From: CAYMPH01 sp964529415
Lineage (GTDB): Bacteria > Spirochaetota > UBA4802 > UBA5550
Direction: 5' to 3'
DNA length: 64,000 nt
NCBI GenBank assembly: GCA_964529415.1
Contig: CAZGWD010000016.1
Location: 24,722-88,721 of the forward strand
The translations under genes were made by a program, and so were the position numbers. Below, piece after piece: positions 52,270-60,577 of this stretch. The notes beneath the pieces are model-generated. The model had not been told where the DNA came from, ran no database searches, and worked only from the letters and a program-made list of their open reading frames with translations. Position 1 is the first letter of the stretch. Every line of letters begins with the position of its first letter.

Positions 52270-54894
52270 TTATTCTTTTTCTGATTTTTTAATATTTATC
52301 TGTGATATAGCCAGTTTTGCCAGAGGAATGGCATATGGTGAACATGAAACATAATTCAATCCTGCATCCATGCAGAATTGAATATTATCAGGATTTGCAC
52401 CATGTTCTCCGCAAAGCCCCATTTTTATATCCGGCCTGGTTAACCTTCCTCTTAATGCAGCAATTGAAATCAGCTCTTTAACTTCATCACCAAGGAATTT
52501 AAAAGGATTATTTTTCATTAAATCATATAGAGAATAATCCGGGAAAAATGAATTTGAATCATCCCTTGATAAGCCATAAGTAGTTTGAGTAAGGTCATTT
52601 GTTCCGAAACTGAAAAATTCAGCATATTTAGCAATGTTCCCTGCACCTAATGCTGCAGCAGGAAGTTCAATCATTGTTCCTACGCTATATTCAAGATCAT
52701 CAATTCCGAATTCATCAACTACTTCATTTTTAATATCTCTTATTCCTTTTACTTCTTTACCTTCAATTTTTTTACCATTTTTGATAAACTTAATTTCCTG
52801 TTCACTCATTACTATCGGAATCATTATTTCCGGTTTAACTTTAATACCTTCTTTTTTAAGCATACATGCAGCTTCAAAAATAGCCCTGCACTGAATTTCA
52901 TAAATCTCAGGATAAGTTATTGCAACTCTACAGCCTCTATGTCCAAGCATTGGATTCATTTCAGCAAGTTCTTCACATCTTAATCTTATCTCTGCAGGCT
53001 TCATTGATGATTTCCGTCCCTGCATATATTTAATAAATTCAGTCATGCTCGCTTCATTTCTTGGTAAAAATTCATGAAGAGGCGCATCAAGCAGTCTTAA
53101 TGTTACAGGTAAACCTTTCATTGTCTTAAAAAGATCATAGAAGTCAGATCTCTGCATTGGAAGAAGCACATCAAGAGCTTTACGTCTTTCAACCTCATTC
53201 TGTGCAACAATCATCTCTCTGAATTTCATGATTCTTTTTTCATTGAAAAACATATGTTCAGTTCTGCAAAGTCCGATTCCTTTTGCTTTAAATTCTTTTG
53301 CTACAATTGCATCTCTTCCAAGATCTGCATTTGCTCTTACATTAAAATCAGATATAAATTTTTCTACTATATCAAGAAATTCAAATAATCCATTTGTTTT
53401 AAAATCAGGCTCTATAAGACCAACCTTACCAAGATAAATGGTGGGAGCTTCATAATAAGGAACATTAATTGATATATAGTCGCCTTCATTTATAGTTTTT
53501 CCTGCCAGAGTAAAAGATCCGTTTTTTACTTTCATCTCAGGCTGGACCATTGCAACTTTACCAAGGCTTCTGGCAACAACCGGCGCATGAGAGGAAAATC
53601 CGCCTTCACATGTAATGACTCCCTGAGCTACCTCGATTGCCTTTACGTCTTCTGCAAAACTTGATGTAAGAACCAGGATCATCTTTGTTTCGCCGCCGTG
53701 CATAACAGCTTTTTTGTATTCATCAAGAAGTTTTGGTGTTGAAAAAAATACGCGTCCTATTGAAGCGCCTGTTGAACCGGCAATTCCACCTTGAATGCTT
53801 TTTACACCTTTAACAGTTCGAGGATCTATAACCGGATGCAGAAGTTCATTCAGCTGATTTGGTTTTATTTTTTCTACAAGGAATTTTTCAGTTATAATTT
53901 TACGTCTTGTCAGATCAAGAAGAGTCTTAATCTGGGCCTGTGTAGATTTCTCATCAGCCTCACGCTGTTCAACAAGCCATAGATCGCCTTCTTCAATCGT
54001 GAATTTTATATTTCGAATTTCTTTAAAATTATCTTCAATTTTTTTTGCAATTTCTGAAAATTTAGTAAAATATTTTTTATCAATTTTTGAAATAGGTTTT
54101 GATTTTGCAGTTCCAAAATCGAATTCATTCTGTAAAAAATCACCCTGAATTTCAGCATCACCTGTTACAATATCTCTCGTATAATAATTACCGGCATACG
54201 AATTTGCACCGCAATTTCCATAAACCATAGCTTGTACTATTATAGCAAGAGAATCATCAACATCTATATCTGAATCACAATATCTTTCAGCCGCACCTTT
54301 TAAAATTGAAACAAGCTGATCATAAACGTCTTCAGTAAATTTATCAGCAAGAACTTTCTTCATTTCTATAATTTCTTTTTTTACTTTATCAAGAGTTAAT
54401 TTTGGAGGGGCTGCCTTAGGTTTTAAATCCGGCGTTTTATGACTTGGGTTTTCTTCTTCTACTTTTTGAACATTGAATATTTTTGAAGAAGCCCCTTTAA
54501 GCATAAACAAATATTCACCATAAGCAAATTCCTTGCTTGTTAAAGCACCAAAACCTTCAACTATAGAATCATTAATTCCAATATTATGTATAGATGGAAA
54601 GTTTGGAACATTTAAATCAGAGCTTAAGACAATTTTCAGAAGAAGAGGCTTTTTGGGATCACCATACTTTTTCTTTGTTTCCTTTTCAATACAATCAATA
54701 TATGATTTTATTATTTCTTTAATATTTACTTGAGGTAATTTTTTAACTAGAACTGAATCAATTATAAATCCTGGAGCAATAGGCAGGCCCATCATTGCAA
54801 GATCAACAGCTCTCCTGCCTCTAATGCCAAGCCGGGATTTTACTTTTTCATCTATGCTTTTTGTATCTTTATTGAATAATATAATATTTTCCAT
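52270..54894 (-). CDS. ppdK: Pyruvate phosphate dikinase-like protein with degenerate nucleotide-binding domain
   Basis: 874 aa from the ATG at 54894 (GGAG 6 nt upstream; an ATG at 54906 overlaps that site). The swivelling domain keeps phospho-His436 (CEGGFSSHAPVVARSLG), and the PEP/pyruvate barrel keeps RLLDAPLHEF, LGHRGCRVAITYPEIY, FFSFGTNDLTQTTYG and the Cys in LCGEHGANPD. In the N-terminal ATP half, however, the family GGKG is GIRG (23-26), the Arg of VRSGA is Val89, SGTGVAFTRNP has become SYAGNYYTRDI (231-241), and the Gln of LQTR is Glu309. A linker insert (about 146-166) is present. ATP/AMP chemistry may be lost while PEP chemistry remains. Cotranscribed with the gene at 54911. Confidence 0.85.
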   Translation of the reverse strand: MENIILFNKDTKSIDEKVKSRLGIRGRRAVDLAMMGLPIAPGFIIDSVLVKKLPQVNIKEIIKSYIDCIEKETKKKYGDPKKPLLLKIVLSSDLNVPNFPSIHNIGINDSIVEGFGALTSKEFAYGEYLFMLKGASSKIFNVQKVEEENPSHKTPDLKPKAAPPKLTLDKVKKEIIEMKKVLADKFTEDVYDQLVSILKGAAERYCDSDIDVDDSLAIIVQAMVYGNCGANSYAGNYYTRDIVTGDAEIQGDFLQNEFDFGTAKSKPISKIDKKYFTKFSEIAKKIEDNFKEIRNIKFTIEEGDLWLVEQREADEKSTQAQIKTLLDLTRRKIITEKFLVEKIKPNQLNELLHPVIDPRTVKGVKSIQGGIAGSTGASIGRVFFSTPKLLDEYKKAVMHGGETKMILVLTSSFAEDVKAIEVAQGVITCEGGFSSHAPVVARSLGKVAMVQPEMKVKNGSFTLAGKTINEGDYISINVPYYEAPTIYLGKVGLIEPDFKTNGLFEFLDIVEKFISDFNVRANADLGRDAIVAKEFKAKGIGLCRTEHMFFNEKRIMKFREMIVAQNEVERRKALDVLLPMQRSDFYDLFKTMKGLPVTLRLLDAPLHEFLPRNEASMTEFIKYMQGRKSSMKPAEIRLRCEELAEMNPMLGHRGCRVAITYPEIYEIQCRAIFEAACMLKKEGIKVKPEIMIPIVMSEQEIKFIKNGKKIEGKEVKGIRDIKNEVVDEFGIDDLEYSVGTMIELPAAALGAGNIAKYAEFFSFGTNDLTQTTYGLSRDDSNSFFPDYSLYDLMKNNPFKFLGDEVKELISIAALRGRLTRPDIKMGLCGEHGANPDNIQFCMDAGLNYVSCSPYAIPLAKLAISQINIKKSEKE

Positions 54895-54910
54895 ATCAAT
54901 CTCCATTAAA

Positions 54911-55819
54911 TCAGAATAAATTTAAAATTTTGCCAACACCAATTTTCAAAAACTGCTCATATCTTTTACTGGCACCTTCATAAAGATATTTCTGTAGTTT
55001 TGATACGCCCGTTATATTTTCTCCGCCTACTTGAAAAAATATTGAATCGCCATGTTTTACCTTACCCCATTTAAAAAGTGAATTAATATCATTGATAACT
55101 TCTTCTTTGAAAAAAATGTAAACTTCAAGATCTGGATATTTATTTTTATAACTTTCGACAATTTTTTTCCATGCTTCAACATTTCCATTATGAAATAATT
55201 CGTTTGATACCTGAACCGGATATCTGGGTGTTACCTTTTTACTTATATGACTTTGTGATTCAGGTTCTTCGTGCTTGATAACAACTGTTTTTGCAACAAT
55301 AGTTTTATCAATAAAATCCTTATTTCTAAAAACATCCTTTCCTGAAAGCATTTCCTGGATTGATTCAACAGCCTCTATTTCTATTTTTTTGTTTTCTTCT
55401 TTTAAAAATCTTACATAAATAACAGATAATTGATCCTGCACAAGCTCTCGTACTTTACTCCAGTGAACCTGATTTTTTGGATTTATTAAGAAAACTTTAC
55501 CGCTTGTATTATAATAAACGATGACAATATCAAGTGCTGTCCATTTTGATGTTTCTTCAATAATTTTTGTAAAATCGTCAAGGTGTGTTGGAATATTAAA
55601 AGATCTGCAGGTATAAGAAAACTTATCCTTGATAATTGCTCCTACTAAAGGTAGAATCTGATCCTCTTCCATTTCTTTATCATCAAGCTGTTCATTTACT
55701 AAATCTGCAAGATTTTTTAAAGAATCTACATCATCAACAAATTCAGTTACTTTATAAAAGTGCCTTAATGCCTTATTAAATGTCTGTTTTGTGGCGAGTG
55801 AAAAATAAGTTGTTTCCAT
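54911..55819 (-). CDS. Spirochaete-type protein of unknown function between PPDK-like and cfpA genes
   Basis: 302 aa, soluble. N-terminal helical part (FNKALRHFYKVTEFVDDVDSL), then alternating strands (ALDIVIVYYNTSGKVFLI, LSVIYVRFL, DLEVYIFFKEEVI) and a helical end (YEGASKRYEQFLKIGVGKILNLF). The central and C-terminal thirds both look alpha/beta and may be a repeat. I do not recognise a family. GGAG precedes the ATG, and the PPDK-like gene starts 16 nt after its stop, so the two are made together. Confidence 0.7.
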   Translation of the reverse strand: METTYFSLATKQTFNKALRHFYKVTEFVDDVDSLKNLADLVNEQLDDKEMEEDQILPLVGAIIKDKFSYTCRSFNIPTHLDDFTKIIEETSKWTALDIVIVYYNTSGKVFLINPKNQVHWSKVRELVQDQLSVIYVRFLKEENKKIEIEAVESIQEMLSGKDVFRNKDFIDKTIVAKTVVIKHEEPESQSHISKKVTPRYPVQVSNELFHNGNVEAWKKIVESYKNKYPDLEVYIFFKEEVINDINSLFKWGKVKHGDSIFFQVGGENITGVSKLQKYLYEGASKRYEQFLKIGVGKILNLF

Positions 55820-55994
55820 AATTTATCTCCCGATTTGAAATACTTGATTAATATATAAATTAAATAATTAAATATAAAAAATTAAACATTGATATGGATA
55901 GTGTAAATGATATATATTTATTTTCAAGCATTTTTGTTTTTTTAATAATTTTATTTGAATAATACATTTTTATAAAATTAAAAATCTATAAAAA

Positions 55995-56024
55995 AAAAGG
56001 CTGCTCTATTCAGAACAGCCTTTT
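55995..56024 (-). terminator. Rho-independent terminator of cfpA
   Basis: On the minus strand AAAAGGCTGTTCT (56024-56012) pairs with AGAGCAGCCTTTT (56007-55995), one G-U pair, and is followed by further T residues. It lies 22 nt after the cfpA stop and separates cfpA from the gene at 54911. Confidence 0.85.
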
Positions 56025-56045
56025 ATATATCTTAATTTGTTGTTT

Positions 56046-57995
56046 TTATAGCTCTTTTAATCCTTTCTTCTTTGGAGATGATTTTCCTGGAGAAAGATTA
56101 ACTGATCCTTTTACTTCGGATGCAGATGATGCAGATGAATATGCTGTTTCAAACATATCCTCGCCTGTCTTTTCTTCAGATGCAAAAGACTGATCGATAT
56201 CTGCACGAACTGTTGATCTTCTTCTGCTGTATGTTGCAAATGCAGCATCAGCAAATCCTTTTGATACTCCGGATAGGAATTCATTCAATACATTTGCCAT
56301 TCCTCTAAGCATATATTGCTTTCTCTTGATTGTTGTTATATCAACATCAAGAACAAGACCCGGCTGAATATGATGAGGATTCACTTTATATGTAAATTCG
56401 TTAAATCTTTTTTCCATAAAAGCTACTCTTTCATCAAGAATTACTCTTTCAACAGGATTCTGGAATCCATGCATTGTTTTTAGCATTTCACGAAGATAAG
56501 TAATCTTATTTTTTAAATTTCTGATTCTATCTTCATATGTTCTGTTATTTTTTTCAACAAATGATTCTTCATTATAAATCTCACCAATTTCATTCCATAG
56601 AACTGTATCAGGATCTTTTTCTCTAGCTTCTTTGTTTCTTCTCCAATCTTTTGGCATTACTCTTGTTGCAAGATCATCAAAATCTCTTAATGCTCTGAAT
56701 CTTTTCTTAGATTCATAATACTGATGAGAAACTTCCCATAACATTTTAATTTCTTCTGAGAAAGCATTCATTTGTTTATCATACTCACGCTTATCTTCTC
56801 TTAATTGATTAAAATCATAATAAGCAAGTCTTAATTCATATCTTTCATCAGGAAGAATTGTTTTGTCTGATTCTTCATACTCTTTTATCTTGCATATACG
56901 GGCATTTTTTAGGTTTTCACAAACCTGATAGCCAAGTTTACTTGTATCAAGAATAGAAGTGATAGAGTTAACAGCTGTATTGTAACCTCTGTTTCTCATG
57001 TTTTCTTCATCCATAATATACTTGATATTTTCTCTGATATTTAATGGATCAATATCTTCAACATCAATTTCTGCTCTTAAGCCTTCAATTTTATCCATGA
57101 ATTTTTTAGCAAGGATTGTATATCTTTTTGATTTCTCGTCTTCTTTATCATCATCTGTAAAGTTTTCAATTCTCTTGATTTTCTCAAACATTTTTTCGCT
57201 TGCTGTTAAATCATTTTTTCCCTGATCAACAAGATCATCATTCAGCTGCTCAATTTGTCTTTCAATCAATGATTGAACATGTTTCTGAATTGCATCTTTC
57301 AATAGAGATTCAACTGTTACCTGATAATGATATTGAGGGCTTATTAATTCACTATCAAGAATATTAACAGAAAGCTTAACATCATAAACATATTTAGGTC
57401 TGAATTCGCTATCTTTGAATACGCATTTTAAAATTGCATATGCGTTTTCACCTCTTACGAATGCTCCAACATCTGTTTTCTGTCTAAGGATGGAGTTTGT
57501 TTCTGTTTCAAGATCATTCACGCCTCTTTGAATATGACCTTGAAGGTGACCATACATATTAACAATGGATTTCTCAATTTCACCGGTATGGAATTTATCA
57601 GATCCGCCGACCTTATCAAGTATTTCAACTATTTCTTTCGGAGTATAACGAGCAAGACCTTTGGATTCTTCTTTGTCAACGAAATCCCTTACTTTCTTAA
57701 TGAACTCGTCTTCCATTGTGATCTGATATCTGTTGAACATGTTTACATAAGTCTGATTGATATAATTATAAAGCTTTTCTTTGATACCACCCATTACATC
57801 AAGCTTAACAAGTACTTCTTCAGGTAATTTGCTTTCTACTAAATTTAGAACCTTGTCTGCTGTTTCATTTAGTATTAACTTAGCTTCAGCAACTTTATCA
57901 CGGCTCTCCTGAGCTAATGAATTTCTTGATCCAACCGCATTTGGAATTAATGGATCAACTTTATTCGGGCTTTTTGGAAACTGATTGACTGACAT
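56046..57995 (-). CDS. cfpA: Cytoplasmic filament protein CfpA-like
   Basis: 649 aa, mostly alpha-helical and highly charged with long coiled-coil stretches (LNETADKVLNLVESKLPEE, KIKRIENFTDDDKEDEKSK, YEDRIRNLKNKITYLREML) and a Ser/Lys-rich tail; no signal or transmembrane segment. It resembles Treponema CfpA, which builds the ribbon of intermediate-filament-like cytoplasmic filaments beneath the flagella and is needed for cell division and chain separation. The start is fixed by AGGAGG upstream, and the gene has its own strong promoter and terminator, consistent with an abundant structural protein. The identification is from recalled sequence character and neighbourhood. Confidence 0.78.
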   Translation of the reverse strand: MSVNQFPKSPNKVDPLIPNAVGSRNSLAQESRDKVAEAKLILNETADKVLNLVESKLPEEVLVKLDVMGGIKEKLYNYINQTYVNMFNRYQITMEDEFIKKVRDFVDKEESKGLARYTPKEIVEILDKVGGSDKFHTGEIEKSIVNMYGHLQGHIQRGVNDLETETNSILRQKTDVGAFVRGENAYAILKCVFKDSEFRPKYVYDVKLSVNILDSELISPQYHYQVTVESLLKDAIQKHVQSLIERQIEQLNDDLVDQGKNDLTASEKMFEKIKRIENFTDDDKEDEKSKRYTILAKKFMDKIEGLRAEIDVEDIDPLNIRENIKYIMDEENMRNRGYNTAVNSITSILDTSKLGYQVCENLKNARICKIKEYEESDKTILPDERYELRLAYYDFNQLREDKREYDKQMNAFSEEIKMLWEVSHQYYESKKRFRALRDFDDLATRVMPKDWRRNKEAREKDPDTVLWNEIGEIYNEESFVEKNNRTYEDRIRNLKNKITYLREMLKTMHGFQNPVERVILDERVAFMEKRFNEFTYKVNPHHIQPGLVLDVDITTIKRKQYMLRGMANVLNEFLSGVSKGFADAAFATYSRRRSTVRADIDQSFASEEKTGEDMFETAYSSASSASEVKGSVNLSPGKSSPKKKGLKEL

Positions 57996-58075
57996 ATTGA
58001 GAATCCTCCTTTACAATAAAAGACCTAATTTTAAATAAACAATAATACCTATTGTTCTACGCATATTTTTAAAGT

Positions 58076-58103
58076 ACAATAACAACATGGCTTAAATTGT
58101 CAA
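58076..58103 (-). promoter_or_regulatory. strong sigma70-type promoter of cfpA
   Basis: Minus-strand TTGACA (58103-58098, perfect), 16-nt spacer, TATTGT (58081-58076). The predicted leader is about 75 nt and ends with AGGAGG before the ATG at 57995. Confidence 0.6.
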
Positions 58104-58251
58104 GATTTATTTTTCAAAATAATTGAAAAGTTTAAATTGATTAAGCCTGTCTATGCTATTTAACTTCAATAATTTATGTTATCTATGTTAATCTCGTCAT
58201 AATCACTGTTTTTGTTTAAAACATTTAAGAATCAATTTAATAATAATAAGA

Positions 58252-59346
58252 TTATTTACTATAATATTTAAAAGTATAATTTTCTATCTTAAAAATATCT
58301 CCATCGAGAATATAACCGTCAAACTGCTTATTTATCATTTGAATTTCATATCCACGTCCGCCCTGAATTGAAATCACAACTCCCTTGCCAGCTTTTACTG
58401 CTGTAAGCATGAAAGGTTCTGATATATTCAATTCCTGCAGATTGAGATTGCATTCCGCGCTGCGGCCGATTATTATCTTTCTCAAACTGAATCTTGTCAT
58501 TTTAAAATTGTTTACATACGGATTAAGAATAACATTATTCCAATATTCAAGTCTCCCGCTGATTTTTAATTTTGAAAAATAATTATTAATTAAAACAAGT
58601 ATTATTATCAATAATATCAGAGAGGAGATACCTATCAATAAATACATATTTCTTTTCTTTTCCCATTCAAGCTTAGATATATCATCTTTTAAATTTTTTT
58701 CAATCGCATCTTTTACATTTCCTTCGGTTTCAATTCGGTATGTATTTTTAGAAACAGCCGATAGATGATCGGAAAGCTTTTGACGGGCATTCACAAGCTT
58801 CTGATTGCTTTTTAATTCATTCAGCCCGACAAGAAAAATCCACCAGGAATTTTTATCGCCGTATTTCGCGGCAATTTCTTTTATCAGTAATTTTTCATTG
58901 ATATGAGCAGGCGGCGGATCATCTATACTGTCTGTCATAATTACAATAACAAGCTGTCTTCCGTTTTTTTCTTTTTCAATTTCATCAGCACGGGCGAAAA
59001 CTTCACTCATCATCTGAAACGTGTAAGTCCACTTTCCTTTTGATTCAGTAACACTAATGAATTTCTTTAAAATATCCCTGTCGTTTTTATCGTCAACAAG
59101 AACAGTTGGATATATTTTAACAATTTCATCAAAAGTTACAAAAGTTACGCGATCTCCGTCTTTTAAATTATCAATATAATTCTTTATGCTTGTTTTAACA
59201 TTCTCAAAAATATTTTCACCGCCATAACCTATCATGCTCATTGATGTATCAAGAACAAGTATTACATCTTTGTTGCTGGCTGAAAATACTGGAACTGAAA
59301 TGAATACTATAAGAATAATAAAGAATTTCAAAATAAATGTTTTCAT
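58252..59346 (-). CDS. VWA-domain membrane protein with C-terminal FHA-like domain
   Basis: 364 aa. Signal peptide (about 1-22), VWA domain with the metal site Asp33-x-Ser35-x-Ser37 (LDTSMSM), DGDRVTFVTFD and VIMTDSIDD; a transmembrane helix (about 233-255, NMYLLIGISSLILLIIILVL); then a cytoplasmic domain of about 100 residues containing KIIIGRSAECNLNL, an FHA-like beta motif. The layout could pass an extracytoplasmic VWA signal to a phosphopeptide-type partner inside. Treponema has a VWA protein close to cfpA, so the association looks conserved. Confidence 0.8.
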   Translation of the reverse strand: MKTFILKFFIILIVFISVPVFSASNKDVILVLDTSMSMIGYGGENIFENVKTSIKNYIDNLKDGDRVTFVTFDEIVKIYPTVLVDDKNDRDILKKFISVTESKGKWTYTFQMMSEVFARADEIEKEKNGRQLVIVIMTDSIDDPPPAHINEKLLIKEIAAKYGDKNSWWIFLVGLNELKSNQKLVNARQKLSDHLSAVSKNTYRIETEGNVKDAIEKNLKDDISKLEWEKKRNMYLLIGISSLILLIIILVLINNYFSKLKISGRLEYWNNVILNPYVNNFKMTRFSLRKIIIGRSAECNLNLQELNISEPFMLTAVKAGKGVVISIQGGRGYEIQMINKQFDGYILDGDIFKIENYTFKYYSK

Positions 59347-59503
59347 ATCAACCGGCCTGTTTTTAAAATTTTTATTACCAGAAATATTTTTCAGACTTTA
59401 GATACATCCCTATTGCAGATTTAATAATTAAACGGGTGAATTAATTGAGGATATATCTGTTATTAGTATTGAATATGATTTAGTAAATAAATTTGTCAAG
59501 AAA

Positions 59504-60226
59504 TTAATACTCTGTATATTCGACATGCTTTTTTATATATTTCCTGTAATCAATTGTAAAAGGCTTAACCACATCAAGATATTCTGTCATCAGGATATAA
59601 AACCACATTGTTGTGTCTTCTTTCGTTTCAAGTGCTATAAAATTTCTTTTTTCACGCCAGTTTTTAATCAATAATCCTGCATCAGGGAACATCATTATAT
59701 CCATTTCATTTATTGAGTCAAGCCCTGTTGAATTGTAATAACCTATAACATCTTTTTTAATATCAGAAAATGAATAATCTGTTTCAAGGGCAATAATAAA
59801 TGACGGAATAGGAACAATGTTTGTTTCAGGCTCTGATTCAATAAATTTGTTTAATTTTTTAAATTCAGAAACACGGCCCAGTATATCTGCAAGGGATTTT
59901 CTGTTTAAATCCTGTATAATGTGTATTGCACCAAATACTGCCTCGCAAGGAATGTAACCGCCGAACATCCTGGATGCATCCCTGCAGATTTCTCTGTAAA
60001 TTATCAGATCAGCGCTCTCAGGGGAATATCCGCTTGAATCTATTGGTATTGATTTATCAATTTTCAAACCTGTAGGAATAAGCCCTGCAAGCATTTCCTG
60101 AACAACATCAATATACTTCAGATCTTTTGAATCCATTTTGCCTTTAGCAGCTTTTCCTGTTTTTATAGATGCCTTTAATTTTTTTTGCAGTTCTATATTA
60201 AATGCAGTAAAATATTTGTTAAACAT
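59504..60226 (-). CDS. Spirochaete-type protein of unknown function in the cfpA region
   Basis: 240 aa, soluble, no signal. N-terminal basic helix (FNIELQKKLKASIKTGKAAK), then mixed alpha/beta with DVVQEMLAGLIPTGL, ESADLIIYREICRDASRMFGGYIPCEAVFGAIHI, IVPIPSFIIALETDYS and a C-terminal KEDTTMWFYILMTEYLDVV. I cannot assign a family. GAGGATGAA precedes the ATG, and it is followed by the VWA gene after 157 nt, probably with its own promoter region. Confidence 0.68.
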   Translation of the reverse strand: MFNKYFTAFNIELQKKLKASIKTGKAAKGKMDSKDLKYIDVVQEMLAGLIPTGLKIDKSIPIDSSGYSPESADLIIYREICRDASRMFGGYIPCEAVFGAIHIIQDLNRKSLADILGRVSEFKKLNKFIESEPETNIVPIPSFIIALETDYSFSDIKKDVIGYYNSTGLDSINEMDIMMFPDAGLLIKNWREKRNFIALETKEDTTMWFYILMTEYLDVVKPFTIDYRKYIKKHVEYTEY

Positions 60227-60379
60227 TTCATCCTCTTATTTATTAAAATAATAATCATTTTTATAATGATTTAAAAAATATTAAATCTTTATAATTTATA
60301 TTTTAAAAATCAAGTATAATGATAAATGTCAATATAAAAAAATCTTGCATAAATATCAGATTAAAAAATATCTGTAAAT

Positions 60380-60552
60380 GCCTGCATTGCTCGTGATGGA
60401 TAGTCGTATTTTTGAGCCAATATTTATACGACTCGGGATCCTAAATCTGAAAGCCAAGGTTATGCTCCTTAACTGGAGAAAACCAGCCCTTTCATGCAGG
60501 AACCCACCTGGTAAACAGGTTCAAAAATCCTAATTCACACGGCAATGCGGGT
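60380..60552 (+). ncRNA. ssrS: 6S RNA
   Basis: About 173 nt. A closing stem pairs CCTGCATTGC (60381-60390) with GCAATGCGGG (60542-60551). The 5' side of the central bubble holds the family signature GAGCCAATATTT beginning about 35 nt from the 5' end (E. coli has GAGCCGATATTT at the same place), and the 3' side holds AACCCACCTGGTAAACAGGTTCAA, like the E. coli TTCACCTTG/CAAGGGTTCAA region. The 6S family mimics an open promoter and holds RNA polymerase-sigma70 in stationary phase. It lies in the 351-nt gap between the unknown gene at 60226 and the ABC-F gene (60578); nothing else is seen there. Confidence 0.85.
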
Positions 60553-60577
60553 AATTTAAAACTAAAGCTGCAAATTA

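Noticed and set aside
60227..60379. A riboswitch upstream of the ABC-F gene
   Set aside because: The structured interval is explained better as 6S RNA by its closing stem and bubble motifs; no riboswitch core was recognised.
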